The notes under the pieces are model-generated. The model made no database searches. It was not told the DNA's origin and saw nothing but the letters and a program-made list of their open reading frames with translations. Positions 1-11,985 of a stretch of DNA of 64,000 nucleotides are shown here, one piece after another. Made by a program: the position numbers and the translations under genes. The stretch's first letter is position 1. Every line of letters starts with the position of its first letter. Source of the DNA: Petunia secreta (Eukaryota > Streptophyta > Magnoliopsida > Solanales > Solanaceae); assembly GCA_029990175.1 (NCBI GenBank), contig JARKIP010000017.1, forward strand, positions 28,817,001 through 28,881,000. The letters are read 5' to 3'.

Positions 1-1658
1 AAATTGTTTTGAACTTTGGACAGTTGTTAGTATATTGATCATAACTCCTTATACAAAATTGATATTAAGATGATTTAAGAATCTCCAGAATCCTAATACA
101 TATATCTACAACTTTCATGAAGACCATGAGGTCTATAAATGTTATCTGCACCCTCAAAACTATGATGCAATACAGGACGCTGGTACTGTCTAGAAATTCT
201 GTACATCTGTGGAATTGTTACGCCACTCTCATCTTGTTATCCAGTTAATTTGTTTATGTTATCAGTTTATCCGGGTATCCATTCCCGTGTATAGTATAGT
301 GCTGGTTCTGTTTTGCGGATCATCCAGTTTCAGTGGAAACTCTGCCGAAATTTTTATAAAAATCAAAGAGTTAGACAAATTCTAAGTTTCAGGTTGTGTC
401 TACAATTCCATCCAGAGTTTTCTTATCATTCCTTTGAGTCCATATATATTGTTGCCACATGTGTTATGCCTCATACATGCTTATGCTTATATTGTGATCA
501 TGTTATGTGTGATTTGGAGTCCCCCATAGAGGCTGGACATTGGACACACAGTCCGGTCGCGTGTGATACTACCCGTCTGGGGGATACAGCCCCTCTGGTT
601 CAGGCGGGAGTTGAAACACCTAGTGTGACCGGGTGTCATTCACACACTCTGACCAGAGAGACTAGATATTACTGGCTGGGGGGGATATAGCCCATAACAC
701 CCACTAGGTTTGTTATATACGCGTATATAGCCACATTATGCACTGCATGATTATACATGAGGCTAGTTCCAGTTTTCAGTTACCTGATTTGGGGGGATAC
801 AGCCCATAACGCCAGACAGGTACTAGTTCAGATGTTCAGTTACCTGATTTGGGGGGATATAGCCCATAACACCAGACATGTACCAGTTCAGATAACAGTT
901 CAGCTTTAGCTCAGTATTAGTTGACAGTTATCAGTTCTCAATTATCAGCCACCAGTTCTTAGCGTCAGTATTAGTTGACAGTTATCAGTTCCAGTTTCTA
1001 GTACCCAGCTATCAGTCATATTACAGTTATTTATCAGTATAGTTCAGCTCAGTCTTCAGGTTCAGATTCAGCTAGACTTCAGCTTATATTCATATCATGT
1101 TTAGTACGTTCTTCAGATTTCCAGCTATATTGCTATGCTCCAGCTCATGTTTACATATTTATATTCCAGCCTACAGTTTCATTCAGCTATGACATATTAT
1201 ATGCTCATGCCTTACATACTTGGTACATATCGTACTCACGCCCTTTTCTGGGGCGCTGCGTTTCATGCCGCGCAGGTGCAGATAGATCAATGCTTGGACC
1301 ACGTTAGTAGGCCATCGATCAGCTATTGGAGTCACTCCGCTTACTCCCGGAGTTAGTTATCTTTTGGTATGTATACAGTCAGCCAGTTTGGGTATGGCGG
1401 GGTCTTGTCCCGTCCTTTGTATATTCAGTTCAGCACTCTTAGAGGCCTGTAGATATGTCCCTGTGCGGTGCAGTCAGTATGTTATGTATGTCAGCTTATG
1501 TTAGCCTTGTCAGCTATTTGCATTGCATACTCCTTATCAGCTAGGTTTATGCTTATTCTGTTTATCAGTTATAATGGTTAGCATATTATCAGTAGGATCA
1601 GTGATGATCGACACTTAGTGTTGGTCATCCGTCGCGGCCCTAAGTTGGGTCGTGACAT
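1..1658 (+). repeat. LTR-like repeat, left copy (start outside window)
   Basis: From about 290 onward this stretch aligns by eye, at roughly 85% identity, with 10005-11297 in the same orientation. Shared landmarks include GCGGATCATCCAG near 317 and 10028 and the terminal GGTCGTGACA. Both copies end in CA. Ends of the GGGTCGTGACA type are common for plant Ty3/gypsy LTRs, so I read this as an LTR or solo LTR. No tRNA primer-binding site follows at 1659, so it is not a 5' LTR of a downstream element. It abuts Athila-like sequence, which it probably interrupts. ORFs within it show no domain and are ignored. Confidence 0.55.
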
Positions 1659-1951
1659 ATGTACCCCGCAAGCCGCACACTCTTATACCATGTTTGACAT
1701 TCACCCCTCTTTACAAAAGGGATGCCATAACGGGTCTTTCCTCCGGGATGTGGTATCGGCACTGCGTCCTTAGGAATCTTAGCCTTGCCTTTAGCCTTTG
1801 GTTTAGCCTTGGGCTTGGCCGGTGCCTTGCCCTTTTGCTTTGTGGTGGAAGGCCCGGCTTGAAGTGTTCTCCTCGGGCCCGCAGTGGAGGAAGAGCTCTT
1901 GCTTGGCAAAGGAGTGGTCACCATGGTACCTATACAACAATGGAAGATCAA
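1640..1951 (-). pseudogene. Fragment of a third ORF of the Athila-like element
   Basis: A minus-strand ORF of about 100 residues lies downstream of pol in the Athila-like element. That is where Athila elements carry an additional, envelope-position ORF of unknown function. It has a Ser/Thr-rich start, a Lys/Pro/Ala-rich low-complexity stretch (KPKAKPKAKGKAK) and then a segment with RYGIPF and TWYKS. It runs into the flanking LTR-like repeat at 1658, so its last few residues and stop come from foreign sequence. The family assignment rests mainly on position, and I could not confirm it by similarity. Confidence 0.35.
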
Positions 1952-3127
1952 TGTGAGATGGATAGATAGGCACCAAAACTATACAATGCAAGCTCAATTA
2001 GTGGGGTACCACCCCACACTTATCACACATTCTATGTGTCAAGCACTCAGCTCAATGGCACGAGCAACCCCCACACTTAAGCAAAAACTAGCTTCGAGCA
2101 AAGTATGCCACGTTTTTGAATTTTCAAGATTAAGCTAGTGTGGGTGCCTCATGATCAATTCTTATGTGTGTGAAACACCTAATGTCCATTGGAAGTCTAA
2201 GGAATGCATTGCTACTCAAGAAGTCACAATTTTATTGAATTTTTATCATTGAGGCTTTGTCACAAACACTTGGTGTGCGCACTTTGAAACTATCAATTTT
2301 AATGAGTTTTGGAATGTGCCAACCCTCCCAAATTGTTGGGAGATCTCTTTTTACAAGTCACAAGTCATCTATCTAGCACCATTAGCAATTTAAGCATAAC
2401 AAGAATGGATTTTATGAGTAAACTTGTAACTAGCTAAGAAATCACCCATGAACAAGAATAAGTGCAACTTACATGTTAATGAAGAGAAGAAGGGAAGAAT
2501 TGACTTACTTGAATGTGTTAGAGTGGATTGCACAAGATTTAGAAGGATTCCAAGTGTTAGAGGGGAATTTGGGAGTGATTAGAGAGAAATTGGAGTGAAA
2601 ATAGTAAAGAATTAGGTGTTGGGATCGGGCATAAGGGGATGGGGGTACCGGGTCGCGGGTCAAAACCCGTTTGACCCGGAAACTTACAAAAAAAATAGCC
2701 GGGCGCGATAGGCCCCGCAGCGCGGCCTTAACGCGTGCAAGAAACCTGGCATTCTGCTTGCCTTGGCGCGGTGGGGGGCGCGGGGCGCTTCCCAACGCGC
2801 CAGGCTTCTTTTCTTCAGCTTTTATTTGGCGCTTTGGGAGGCGCGGGGCACTCCCGAGTACATTTTTTCGCACCGATTTTTTATTCCAAGTGCAACCCCA
2901 AGCGCGGGACATGTCTCGAGATGTCCCGTATCCCTCAATGCATTGATTTCACCATTTTTAGCTCACCCGATTCCTACAAAAACGACACACAAAAACAACA
3001 AATTATGTGACACTATAAAATAAAAAATACTAAACTATTACAAGTACAAACTCGGGTTGCCTCCCGAGAAGCGCCTTATTTAACGTCGTGGCACGACGGG
3101 TATGGATCAAGGGTCCCTCAAAGTAAT

Positions 3128-6100
3128 TTAAGTGCGGTGATTCACCGCACCTCCCCAATAACGTTTCACCCGTTGACAATTAAGCAAAAATGTGTTCTCA
3201 GAATCCGGGGCTCTCAATTCAACCGCTCCATGTGCGGTAGCACGAACAACTTCAAAAGGCCCCGACCATCTCGACTTCAACTTGCCTGGAAATAACTTCA
3301 ACCTCGAGTTGAACAACAATACAAGCTGTCCGGGCTCAAAAGAACGATGCTAAATGTGCTTATCATGCCATTTCTTTGTCCGTTCCTTGTATAGTTTCGC
3401 ATTTTCATACGCATGGAAACGGAACTCTTCAAGTTCATGCAATTGGAGCATCCTCTTCTCACCCGCTAAAGCCATATCAAGATTGAGCTTTTGAATTGCC
3501 CAATACGCCTTATGCTCTAATTCAACCGGCAAGTGACAGGCCTTACCATAAACAAGCCTATATGGAGAAGTTCCAATAGGTGTTTTGAATGCGGTTCGAT
3601 AGGCCCAGAGAGCATCATCTAACTTCAGAGCCCAATCCTTCCTCGAGGCATTCACCGTCTTCTCAAGGATTTGCTTGATCTCTCTATTAGACACTTCCAC
3701 TTGGCCACTAGTTTGGGGATGATAAGCAGTAGCCACCTTGTGGCGAACCCCATACTTAGCCAACAATTTATTGAACAACCGGTTACAAAAGTGCGTACCT
3801 TCATCACTGATTATAGCCCGCGGTGTCCCAAAACGAGTGAAAATATTCTTCTTCACGAACTTCACCACCACACTCGCATCATTTGTTGGAAGTGCAATAG
3901 CCTCCACCCATTTAGACACATAATCAACTGCTACTAGGATATACTTATGGCCCATAGAAGGTGGGAATGGACCCATAAAATCAATACCCAACAATCAAAC
4001 AGCTCAATCTCCAAGATATTGTTCAAAGGCATCTCGTGACGCCTAGTAATAGTCCCCGTTCTTTGGCAACGATCACATTGCTTCACTAATGCGTGATCAT
4101 CTTTAAATAAAGTAGGCCAAAAGAAACCAGATTGGAGTACCTTTGCAGCTGTTCGATCTCCACCAAGGTGGCCACCATAAGGAGAGGAATGGCAGGTTTG
4201 TAGAATCGGCTCTACTTCTTCCCTTGGAATACACCTCCTAGCTAGTTGATCAACTCCTATCTTGTACAAATAGGGCTCATCCCACACATAGAATCTACTC
4301 TCATGAAGAAGTTTACGCTTCTGCTTAGCAGTTGCCCCAGAGGGGTACACATTACTCACAAGTAAATTTACCATGTCAGCATACCATGGCACCTCAGTTG
4401 CATCAAGAGCAAAAAGTTTCTCATCAGGAAATACCTCTTTAATCTCGGGCCCTTCATCTACATGATCTCTATTCTCCAGCCTTGACAAATGATCAGCAAC
4501 TTGATTCTCAGTCCCCTTGCGGTCTCGAATTTCAACATCAAACTCTTGCAATAGGAGAACCCATCTAATGAGTCTAGGCTTGGAGTCCTTCTTTTCAAAC
4601 AAATACTGGATTGCGGCATGATCAGTGTAGACAACAACATGAATGCCAACCAGATAAGATCTGAACTTATCAAAAACATAAACTACGGCTAGCAACTCCT
4701 TCTCAGCGGTGGTGTAATCCGATTGGGCTGCATCAAGCGTTTTGCTTGCATAATAGATGGAGTGAAAGATTCTTCCAATTCTTTGGCCTAGAACAGCCCC
4801 AATAGCATTATCACTCGCATCACACATCAATTCAAATGGTAAAGACCAGTCATGAGCAATGATGATTGGTGCGGTCACCAACCTTTTCTTCAAATCTTCA
4901 AATGCCTTGAGACAAGCATCATCAAACACAAAATTCACATCCTTCTCCAAAAATTTTCACAAGGGAGTGGAAATTTTGGAGAAGTCCTTTATAAAACGTC
5001 TATAGAACCCTGCATGTCCCAAGAAACTACGCACCCCCTTAACAGAGATAGGTGGTGGTAATTTCTCAATAGCCTCAATCTTTGCTTTATCAACCTCAAT
5101 CACTTGCTTTGACACCTTGTGCCCAAGTACTATGCCTTCTTGAACCATAAAGTGACATTTTTCCCAGTTCAGCACCAGATTTCTTTCTTCACAACGGCTC
5201 AGCACAGCATCAAGATTTCTCAAACAGTCATCAAAAGAGTCACCAACCACTGAAAAATCATCTATCAATACCTCCACAAATTTTTCCACCATGTCAGTGA
5301 AAATAGCCATCATGCACCGCTGAAAAGTCCCCGGGGCATTACACAACCCAAATGGCATCCTCTTACATAGGTGCCATATGGACAAGTAAAAGTGGTCTTC
5401 TCTTGGTCTTCAGGGGCTATCACAATTTGATTGTAGCCCGAATACCCATCCAAGAAGCAGTAATATTCATGCCCTGCAAGTCTATCCAGCATCTGATCAA
5501 TAAAGGAAAGTGGAAAGTGATCTTTCCTGGTGGCCTTGTTCAGCTTCCTATAGTCAATGCAAATTCGTCACCCTATAACCGTTCTTGTAGGAATCAACTC
5601 ATTATGCTCATTCTTCACCACTGTCATGCCCCCCTTCTTAGGAACACATTGCACTGGACTCACCCACTTGCTGTCAGAGATAGGAAAAATAATACCAGCA
5701 TCCAGCCACTTGATGACTTCTTTCTTCACCACCTCCTTCATAATTGGATTTAGCCTCCTCTGCTGCTCTATGGATGGTTTATGATCTTCCTCAAAGAGAA
5801 TTTTGTGCATGCAGAAAGAAGGACTAATCCCTCTAATATCAACAATAGTCCAGCCAATAGCTCTTTTGCGCTCTCGCAATACCCGCAACACCTTCTCAAC
5901 CTGCACATCAGACAACAAAGAAGAAAGGATCACGGGCAAAGTCTTACCTTCACCCAAATAAGCATAACGTAAATGCTCGGGTAAAGGTTTAAGCTCAAGA
6001 TTAGGAGCTTTCTCAATAGACGGTTTAGCAGGAGTCAAGGTCAACGGTCTATCAAGCTCCTCAAATTTCTTCCACCCTGGGATGAATCTACTCTGCATAT

Positions 6101-6674
6101 TAAGAACCTCCAAATACTCCTCAATATCATCATCCTTCAGGATATCATCATCATCACATAAGAGTGCCCGTTCTAGAGAATCAACATTAGAAGCCAAGAA
6201 TGACCTCTCATCAACAGTCAACTCATCATCTACCACTTTTACCATGGACAACTCTTCATAATGAGAAGGAAGCTCGGTAGCTCTAAACACATTAAACACA
6301 GCTTCTTCCCCATTTACCTTCATAATCATCTTTCCAGCTCTGACTCTAATAACAGCATCAGCAGTAGCCAAAAATCCTCTTCCCAAGATGAGAGGAACCT
6401 CAGGGTCGGCTTCATAATCAAGAATAATAAAATCAACGGGTAGTATAAACTGACCCACTTGTACAAGCACATCCTCAATAATCCCCTCGGGGCATGTCAA
6501 AGATCTATCAGCCAGCTGCAGGGTCACAGTAGTGGGTCGGGGTTCACCCAGGCCTAGCTTCCTGAAAACTGAAGAGGGCATTAAATTCACACTAGCACCC
6601 AAATCACATAACGCACGACCAACCTCATGTTCCCCAATTTTTAAGGGGATGGTAAAACTGCCAGGGTCCTTCAA
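3128..6674 (-). pseudogene. Broken pol of Athila-like element (PR-RT-RH-IN)
   Basis: Domains in order on the minus strand: aspartic protease with CDLGASVNLMP (about 6600) and ILGRGFL; reverse transcriptase with the catalytic VLIDDFSV (about 5265); RNase H with CDASDNAIGAVLG and TDHAA (about 4830-4630); integrase zinc finger (about 4180-4070); integrase core with DFMGP, SDEGTHF and the E of SGQVEVSNRE (3985-3695); and a C-terminal segment ending near 3128. Breaks: an in-frame TGA at 5568-5570 where a Trp codon is expected, a frameshift near 5385, a TGA at 4957-4959, a frameshift near 3990, and further loss of frame between 3350 and 3319. The gene cannot make a full polyprotein. Confidence 0.85.
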
Positions 6675-6738
6675 TTTCTGAGGAAGCTTGCTTCTAACTC
6701 TGGAACTACACTCCTCAGTGAGTGCAACTGTCTCAAAC

Positions 6739-8367
6739 TCAGTCTTCTCTTGTTAGCAACAATATCCTTGATGTATTTAGCATATTTGGGAACATCCCGC
6801 AAAGCTCCACCAAAGGAATATTTACCTGAATCTTACTCAATATATCCAAGAATTTCTTGCATGCTGCATCAACTTTCTGCTTCTGAAGCCTCTGAGGGAA
6901 AGGTGGTGGTGGTCTCACAATAGCATACTCGGGCTGCTTTGCTATTACTGTCTCTGCTTCTTTCTCCACTTCCCTATCAACATTTGGCTCTAGCTCACCA
7001 ACAGGCTTCTTTGGTTTTGGGAGAACTTCTTCTAGAGCTCTTTCATTCCTCAAAGTAACTGCTTGCACAAATTCTTTAGGATTCTTCTCTGTATCACTCG
7101 GTAAAGCACCCCGAGGTCTATTATTTTGTGCTCCAGCAAGCTGCCCCAATTGTCTATCAAGATCTTTATGTGCACTGCTCAAATCTTTAATTGTTTGTGC
7201 TTGAGATGCTGAATCATCCATGAGCTTTTGCTGCCCTGCAAGAAGTTTTCTAAGCATATCTTCCATTGCATTAGATTGATGTGGTTGAGCCTGTGACTGT
7301 GACCCCTGCTGTGGTGCATTGCTTTGATTGATTTGGGGTCTCTCATTACCCTGAAACTGCTCACGGGTATCCCTCCAGGAAAAATTTGGATGATTACGCC
7401 AACCCGTGTTATAGATGTTACCATACTGATTGCGATTTTGACCCTGTGACCTGTTCTGATTACCCACATAATATACTGACTCTGGGTTAGATGGACAAAC
7501 CTCAGTACTATGATCCTCACCACACACCTCACAAAAAGTCTGAATTTGTTGCACTGGAGCTAATGGTGGTTTTGCTTGGAGAGTCAGCTTGATGATTTGA
7601 TTAGAAATAGCATCCATCTTCGCTCGCAGCTCTGAAATTGCATCCAATTGAAGTATCCCAGCAGCTTTCTGCGTATTAGCCCTGCTAACACCCTCAAATT
7701 GTGTCGTAGCTCTGCCATCACCCTGCCAATCAGGATTGCTCTGCGAAAACTTATCATGTAATTCATAAATCTGATCAAAATTTAAAGCTAGCACTTGGCC
7801 TCCAGCAGCAGCATCAACCACAATCTTAGTGTGTTGGTTCAACCCCTCAACAAAGGTGTGTGCAATAACCTCATTAGATTGGTTGTGATGTGGACAATCT
7901 CTCAATAGCGCTTTGAATCTCTCCCAGGCTGCATATAGTGATTCTCCTTCTAACTGCCTGAAGGACATAATCTCGCTCCTCAGCCGCGCTGTCTTGGCAG
8001 ACGGATAAAACTTAGCCAAGAATTTCTTAGCCAAATCCTCCCAAGTAGTTATAGACCTAGGCTTCTCAGCCTTTAACCACTTCCTTGCTGCCCCAATCAA
8101 TGAAAATGGGAACAAAGTCATACGCACATAATCAGTAGGCACACCCGATGGTGTATAAGTATCACTGATCTCCAGAAAGTTCTGAATGTGTTGCTGCGGA
8201 TCCTCATGTAGTAATCCAGCATATTGCCCCGTCACATGCAGCAACTGAATCATGTCGGGCTTGATCTCAAAGTGCCCGGTAATAGCGGGCTTCACAATAC
8301 TTGACGCTACTCCTCCTAGGCTAGGAAGAGCAACATCTCGCACTGCTACTGCTTGTTCTTCAGCCAT
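6739..8367 (-). CDS. Gag of Athila-like element (542 residues, separated from pol by frameshift)
   Basis: A long open reading frame starts at an ATG about 230 nt after the primer-binding site. The first 250 residues look like a plant retrotransposon gag (capsid) domain, with segments such as FPFSLIGAARKWL and WEDLAKKFLAKFYP. Near residue 285 is a single zinc-knuckle-like motif CEVCGEDHSTEVC, followed by an Asn/Gln-rich region and a Pro-rich C-terminus. In Athila elements gag runs on into protease; here the frame is lost around 6735-6790, so gag stops at 6739. Gag would package the element RNA in cytoplasmic particles. The ORF is intact but the element is not. Confidence 0.8.
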   Translation of the reverse strand: MAEEQAVAVRDVALPSLGGVASSIVKPAITGHFEIKPDMIQLLHVTGQYAGLLHEDPQQHIQNFLEISDTYTPSGVPTDYVRMTLFPFSLIGAARKWLKAEKPRSITTWEDLAKKFLAKFYPSAKTARLRSEIMSFRQLEGESLYAAWERFKALLRDCPHHNQSNEVIAHTFVEGLNQHTKIVVDAAAGGQVLALNFDQIYELHDKFSQSNPDWQGDGRATTQFEGVSRANTQKAAGILQLDAISELRAKMDAISNQIIKLTLQAKPPLAPVQQIQTFCEVCGEDHSTEVCPSNPESVYYVGNQNRSQGQNRNQYGNIYNTGWRNHPNFSWRDTREQFQGNERPQINQSNAPQQGSQSQAQPHQSNAMEDMLRKLLAGQQKLMDDSASQAQTIKDLSSAHKDLDRQLGQLAGAQNNRPRGALPSDTEKNPKEFVQAVTLRNERALEEVLPKPKKPVGELEPNVDREVEKEAETVIAKQPEYAIVRPPPPFPQRLQKQKVDAACKKFLDILSKIQVNIPLVELCGMFPNMLNTSRILLLTRED

Positions 8368-8594
8368 TTCAACAGGTAGAGAGGCAAGTACGATTGCTAG
8401 TGCTTCCCTCTCGCTTCTCTTTTCGCCCTTCTCAAGGTTCTTTCAGGCTCGAGATCAAAAGGTGCGAGTGATTCGTCCTTTTTATTCCTTTGCATTCAAA
8501 ACCTATTGCCTGAAACAGCACAAGAAACTCAACAAAAAATTAAACCTGAATAGAAATTAAGTAATTGTTCAAAAAGAAAATAGTTCGTAATTAG

Positions 8595-8612
8595 TCCCCG
8601 ACAACGGCGCCA
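8595..8612 (-). other. Primer-binding site, tRNA-Asp type
   Basis: On the minus strand this reads TGGCGCCGTTGTCGGGGA, the complement of the 3' end of a plant tRNA-Asp, beginning with TGG against the tRNA CCA. It lies about 6 nt inside the LTR boundary at 8619. This is the usual position and type for Athila-like elements, and it fixes the element's orientation. Confidence 0.85.
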
Positions 8613-8618
8613 AAAACT

Positions 8619-9968
8619 TGTTGCTCCCAAACGCACACGCAAGTATACGCGGTCGATAAGTAATAAAGTGATAAATCGAATATCGTTCCCACGAGGACTA
8701 AGCAGACTAATACTTCGTAAACAATTCCTACAAACTACTCAGGGATCTTTTTCTTTGGTTGTAAGAGTTTTTAGAACTAAAACACAGTAATTAAAGTGCT
8801 AGAGTGTAGTCAAGCAATGAGCAATACTTTGGATGTTAACAATATTAAGAGGACGGTCCAGGGTCAGAGTTACGAACAATCCAGTTGATGTATCCAATTA
8901 ATTCCACTTCTTGAATCTCGGGTTACTAACTGACAGAGTAAATGTAACTGTGAAAACCTTCCAGTTCTTCACAGTCTATGCAAGCTACTTTAATCCCTAT
9001 ATGTATATGGGTCAAATCACATGCACGCATTAACGATTCATGTAATGAGTTAAACTAGGCAAGCAAGTATATGTCTATCCTAATCGCAAATTGGTTCCCC
9101 GATGCCCGGGTTCACAAACTAGTTCTATTTTTTCTTATTACGTAATTAAATTCCCTCTTTTGAGTTCAATCCAAAAAACCATAGATAATGTATAATTATC
9201 GAGCTCTAACAATTATACAAGTGAAATCAAGAAAGAATAACCAACCCGTTATGGGATTCAATCAATGGGAATCAACCTTCAACAATCAACTTTCATGTAA
9301 TACTCTAACCCTAGAACGTAAAGTTTAGCCACACATATTCATAATCACAAGGCAAGAATTTGGTGTAATAATGAAGTAAATAATGTAATAGATGAAAGAT
9401 TAGGAATAAACCCTTGTTCAATGAGTATGTTGCTCTCAATATTGCTCCAAAGTATCCACCCCCTTTCAAAAACTAAGTAAAAGACTATTTATAGTGTCTA
9501 CAAACACCTAGTAATAAGTTAGACCCAATACTAGACGGAATAGGAAGTGAAAAACCGCACAAGGGGCGCTATAACGGGCGCCCCGCGCCTCGTAAAGCGC
9601 TACAACAATCAGAACCCGTCGAAACTCCTCCGCTTTTGCCACGCGGCACGCTAGGAATAGCGTTGGGGCACTGGGCGCTATAACTGGCGCGCCACGTGCC
9701 CCAAAGCGCCCAGCAATTTTGCCTTCTTCCTTGGTCCGGAATCGTGCTCGTGTCGTGCCCTCGTGTGCTCAATCCAATCCTCAATCATCCTTCAATCAAT
9801 TCATGTTCAATCAAGCTCCTAAAAGCTCCAAATGCACTGCGTAACAACCTACACACGCACAACATCAAATCAGTGTAAAACCACATTCACAAACTATAAA
9901 ACGAGTGCAAAACAAGCTTAAACATGCGGAAATATTAAGGAAACCTTGGCATAAAATGCCAAACATCA
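8619..9968 (-). repeat. 5' LTR of the Athila-like element (about 1350 bp)
   Basis: The inner boundary is set by the primer-binding site: on the plus strand TGTTGCTCCC starts at 8619. The outer boundary is taken at ...AACATCA (9968), so the minus-strand LTR would begin TGATGTTTGGCA and end ...CA. The length fits Athila LTRs. No second copy of this LTR exists in the window, so the outer edge is inferred from TG/CA ends and from the change to the 9969-11297 repeat. Confidence 0.65.
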
Positions 9969-11297
9969 CTTCCTTTTGCTCGATTCTAGCATTCTGGCGG
10001 GGTATTATAGTGTTGGCTCTATTTTTGCGGATCATCCAGTTTTAGGGAAAACTCTGCCAAATTTTTTATATAAATTCAAAGAGTTGGACAAATTTTGAGT
10101 TCTAGATTGTGTCTATAATTCCATCCAGAGTTTTCTTATCATTCCTTTGAGTTCATATCTATTGTTTCCACATGTGTTATGCCTAATACATGCTTATGCT
10201 TATATTGTGATCATATTATATGTGATTTGGAGTCCCCCAAAGAGGCTGGACATTGGACACACAGTCCGGTCGCTTGTGATATTACCCGTCTGAGGGACAC
10301 AACCCCTCTGGTTCAAGCGGGAGTTGAAACACCTAGTGTGGCCGGGTGTCATTCACACACTCTGACTAGAGAGACTACTGGCTGGGGGGACATAGCCCAT
10401 AACACTCGCCAGGTTTGTTATATACGCGTATATAGCCACAGTATAAACCGCATGACTATACATGAGGCTAGTTCAAATGTTCAGTTACCTGATTTGGGGG
10501 GATACAGCCCATAACACCAAGCAGGTACCAGGTCAGATAACAGTTCAGTTTAAGCTCGGTACCAGTTATCAGTTCTCAGTTATCAGCCATCAGTTCTTAG
10601 TGTCAGTATCAGTTGGCAGCTATCAGTTCCAGTTTCTAGTTACCAGTTACCAGTCATATCGCAATCAGTTATCAGTATAGTTTAGCTCAACCTTCAGTTC
10701 CAGATTCAGCTAGACTTCAGTTTATATTCAGATCATGTTCAGTTTGTGTTTCAGATTTCCAACTACATTGCTATGCTCCAGCATATATTTACATATTTAT
10801 ATTCCAGCCTTACAGTTTCATTCAGTTATGATATATTATATGCTCATGCCTTACGTACTTTGTACATATCGTACTACGCCCTTTTCTGGGGCGTTGCATT
10901 TCATGCCGTGCAGGTACAGATAGATCAATGCTTGAGCCATATCAGTAGGCCATCCACCAGCTATTGGAGTCACTCCGCTTACTCCCGGAGTTACTTATTG
11001 TTTGGTATATGTACAATCTGCTAGTTTGGGTATGACGGGGCCATGTTCCGTCTAGTACTTGTGCAATTCAACACTCCTAGAGTCCTGTAGATATGCACCT
11101 GTGCAGTTAGTATGTCTTTATATGTCAGCTTATATTAGCCTTATCGGCTTTCCAAATTGTACAATTCTTATAAGCTAGGCTTATGCTTGTTCATTTTATT
11201 AGTTATACTTATGGTTAGCAGATTATCAGTAGGTCTAGTGATGATCGACACTTAATGTCGGTTATCCATTGTGGCCCTAGGCTGAGGTCGTGACACT
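9969..11297 (+). repeat. LTR-like repeat, right copy (start disrupted)
   Basis: Homologous to 290-1658, including the CCCCTCTGGTTCA, GACATTGGACACACAGTCC and GGTCGTGACA blocks. It ends ...GTGACA at 11297. Its first recognisable homology is at about 10005, immediately after the Athila-like LTR, so the Athila-like element probably inserted into it. No primer site or coding region belongs to it, which makes it look like an old solo LTR. Confidence 0.55.
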
Positions 11298-11576
11298 TAT
11301 GGGACAAAAAATGTGAGACAATAGTCATAATGTCCTATTCCTATAAATTCCCCTAAAATCAAGCCAAGAGGTTAAAGGTTCGTAAGTGTGGGTATACTAA
11401 ATGAAGTGTGAGCTTGGACTATTTACAAAAAAAACTTCAAACATGGTGTTGTATGTGTGAAATAAAGTGGAAAATCATAGACCGAGTTAGTGATTTGCAA
11501 ACTAATAAGAAGTACAAAATATTCCCTCTTTTGTTATGGAATATGAAATAAATTTAGTACTGTTCTTTATCACTCT
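11298..11576. other. Unassigned intergenic sequence
   Basis: AT-rich sequence between the right LTR-like repeat and the F-box-like remnants. I see no ORF, repeat or motif I can support. Confidence 0.5.
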
Positions 11577-11985
11577 CATATGTATTGATTGCGACATAAT
11601 TAAAAGTTGTTACCTCATGTGCAAAGAGTATTAGAACTGGTTTGTGATCGATTGTTAAGGTTGTGACCGTATTTGTCAGTAGCCAAAGAGTTGTTACTAG
11701 ATGTTAATGTGTAAGTGGCAGTCTGTTTCTTCTCTCCTCATGGTAAGTCTTGCTTTTATGTGTTTTTTTCTATCCAATTGTTAATCAGATTTCATGCTTC
11801 CAAAGATTTTGAGTTAGAAAAGAGAAAAGGACACATTAGAACTTGCCGTTTGGAACATAACCAAGATCGGAGTGATGTATCTCCATATCTTTTGTCAAAA
11901 TGACAGCTTTTCAAGATCTCCGCATGTTATAGTTGTTTTATCGTCTTTGTAAACCTTAGCCGCTCTCTATTTGTGTTGATTGAAA
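11577..11985 (+). pseudogene. Remnants resembling the 3' end of the F-box/FBD gene
   Basis: 11577-11705 resembles the 3' flank of the F-box gene at 15715-15845. Both hold TGTATTGAT, then AACTGGTTT, then TTGTCAGTAGCC about 40 nt later, in the same order. 11862-11960 resembles the last coding stretch of that gene: GGAGTGATGT, then CTCCGCATG, then GTTGT, as at 15604-15685. No reading frame is preserved. The order (3' flank before coding tail) suggests leftovers of two tandem copies. Identity is only moderate by eye, so this needs an alignment. Confidence 0.4.

Larger units (their letters stand above)
1659..9968 (-). mobile_element. Decayed Athila-like Ty3/gypsy retrotransposon, 3' end missing
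   Basis: Read on the minus strand the order is LTR (9968-8619), primer-binding site, gag, protease, reverse transcriptase, RNase H, integrase, then a spacer and a fragment of a further ORF. The tRNA-Asp-type primer site, the protease motif CDLGAS and the gag zinc knuckle fit the Athila clade. The distal LTR is absent from the window, because sequence left of 1659 belongs to another repeat family. Several stops and frameshifts in pol show it is inactive. GC-rich low-complexity sequence lies at 2630-2900. 2000-2500 and 3000-3120 hold no recognisable coding sequence. Confidence 0.8.

Noticed and set aside
313..690. 125-codon ORF in the left LTR-like repeat
   Set aside because: Part of an old LTR; the homologous ORF at 10179 has diverged without frame conservation.
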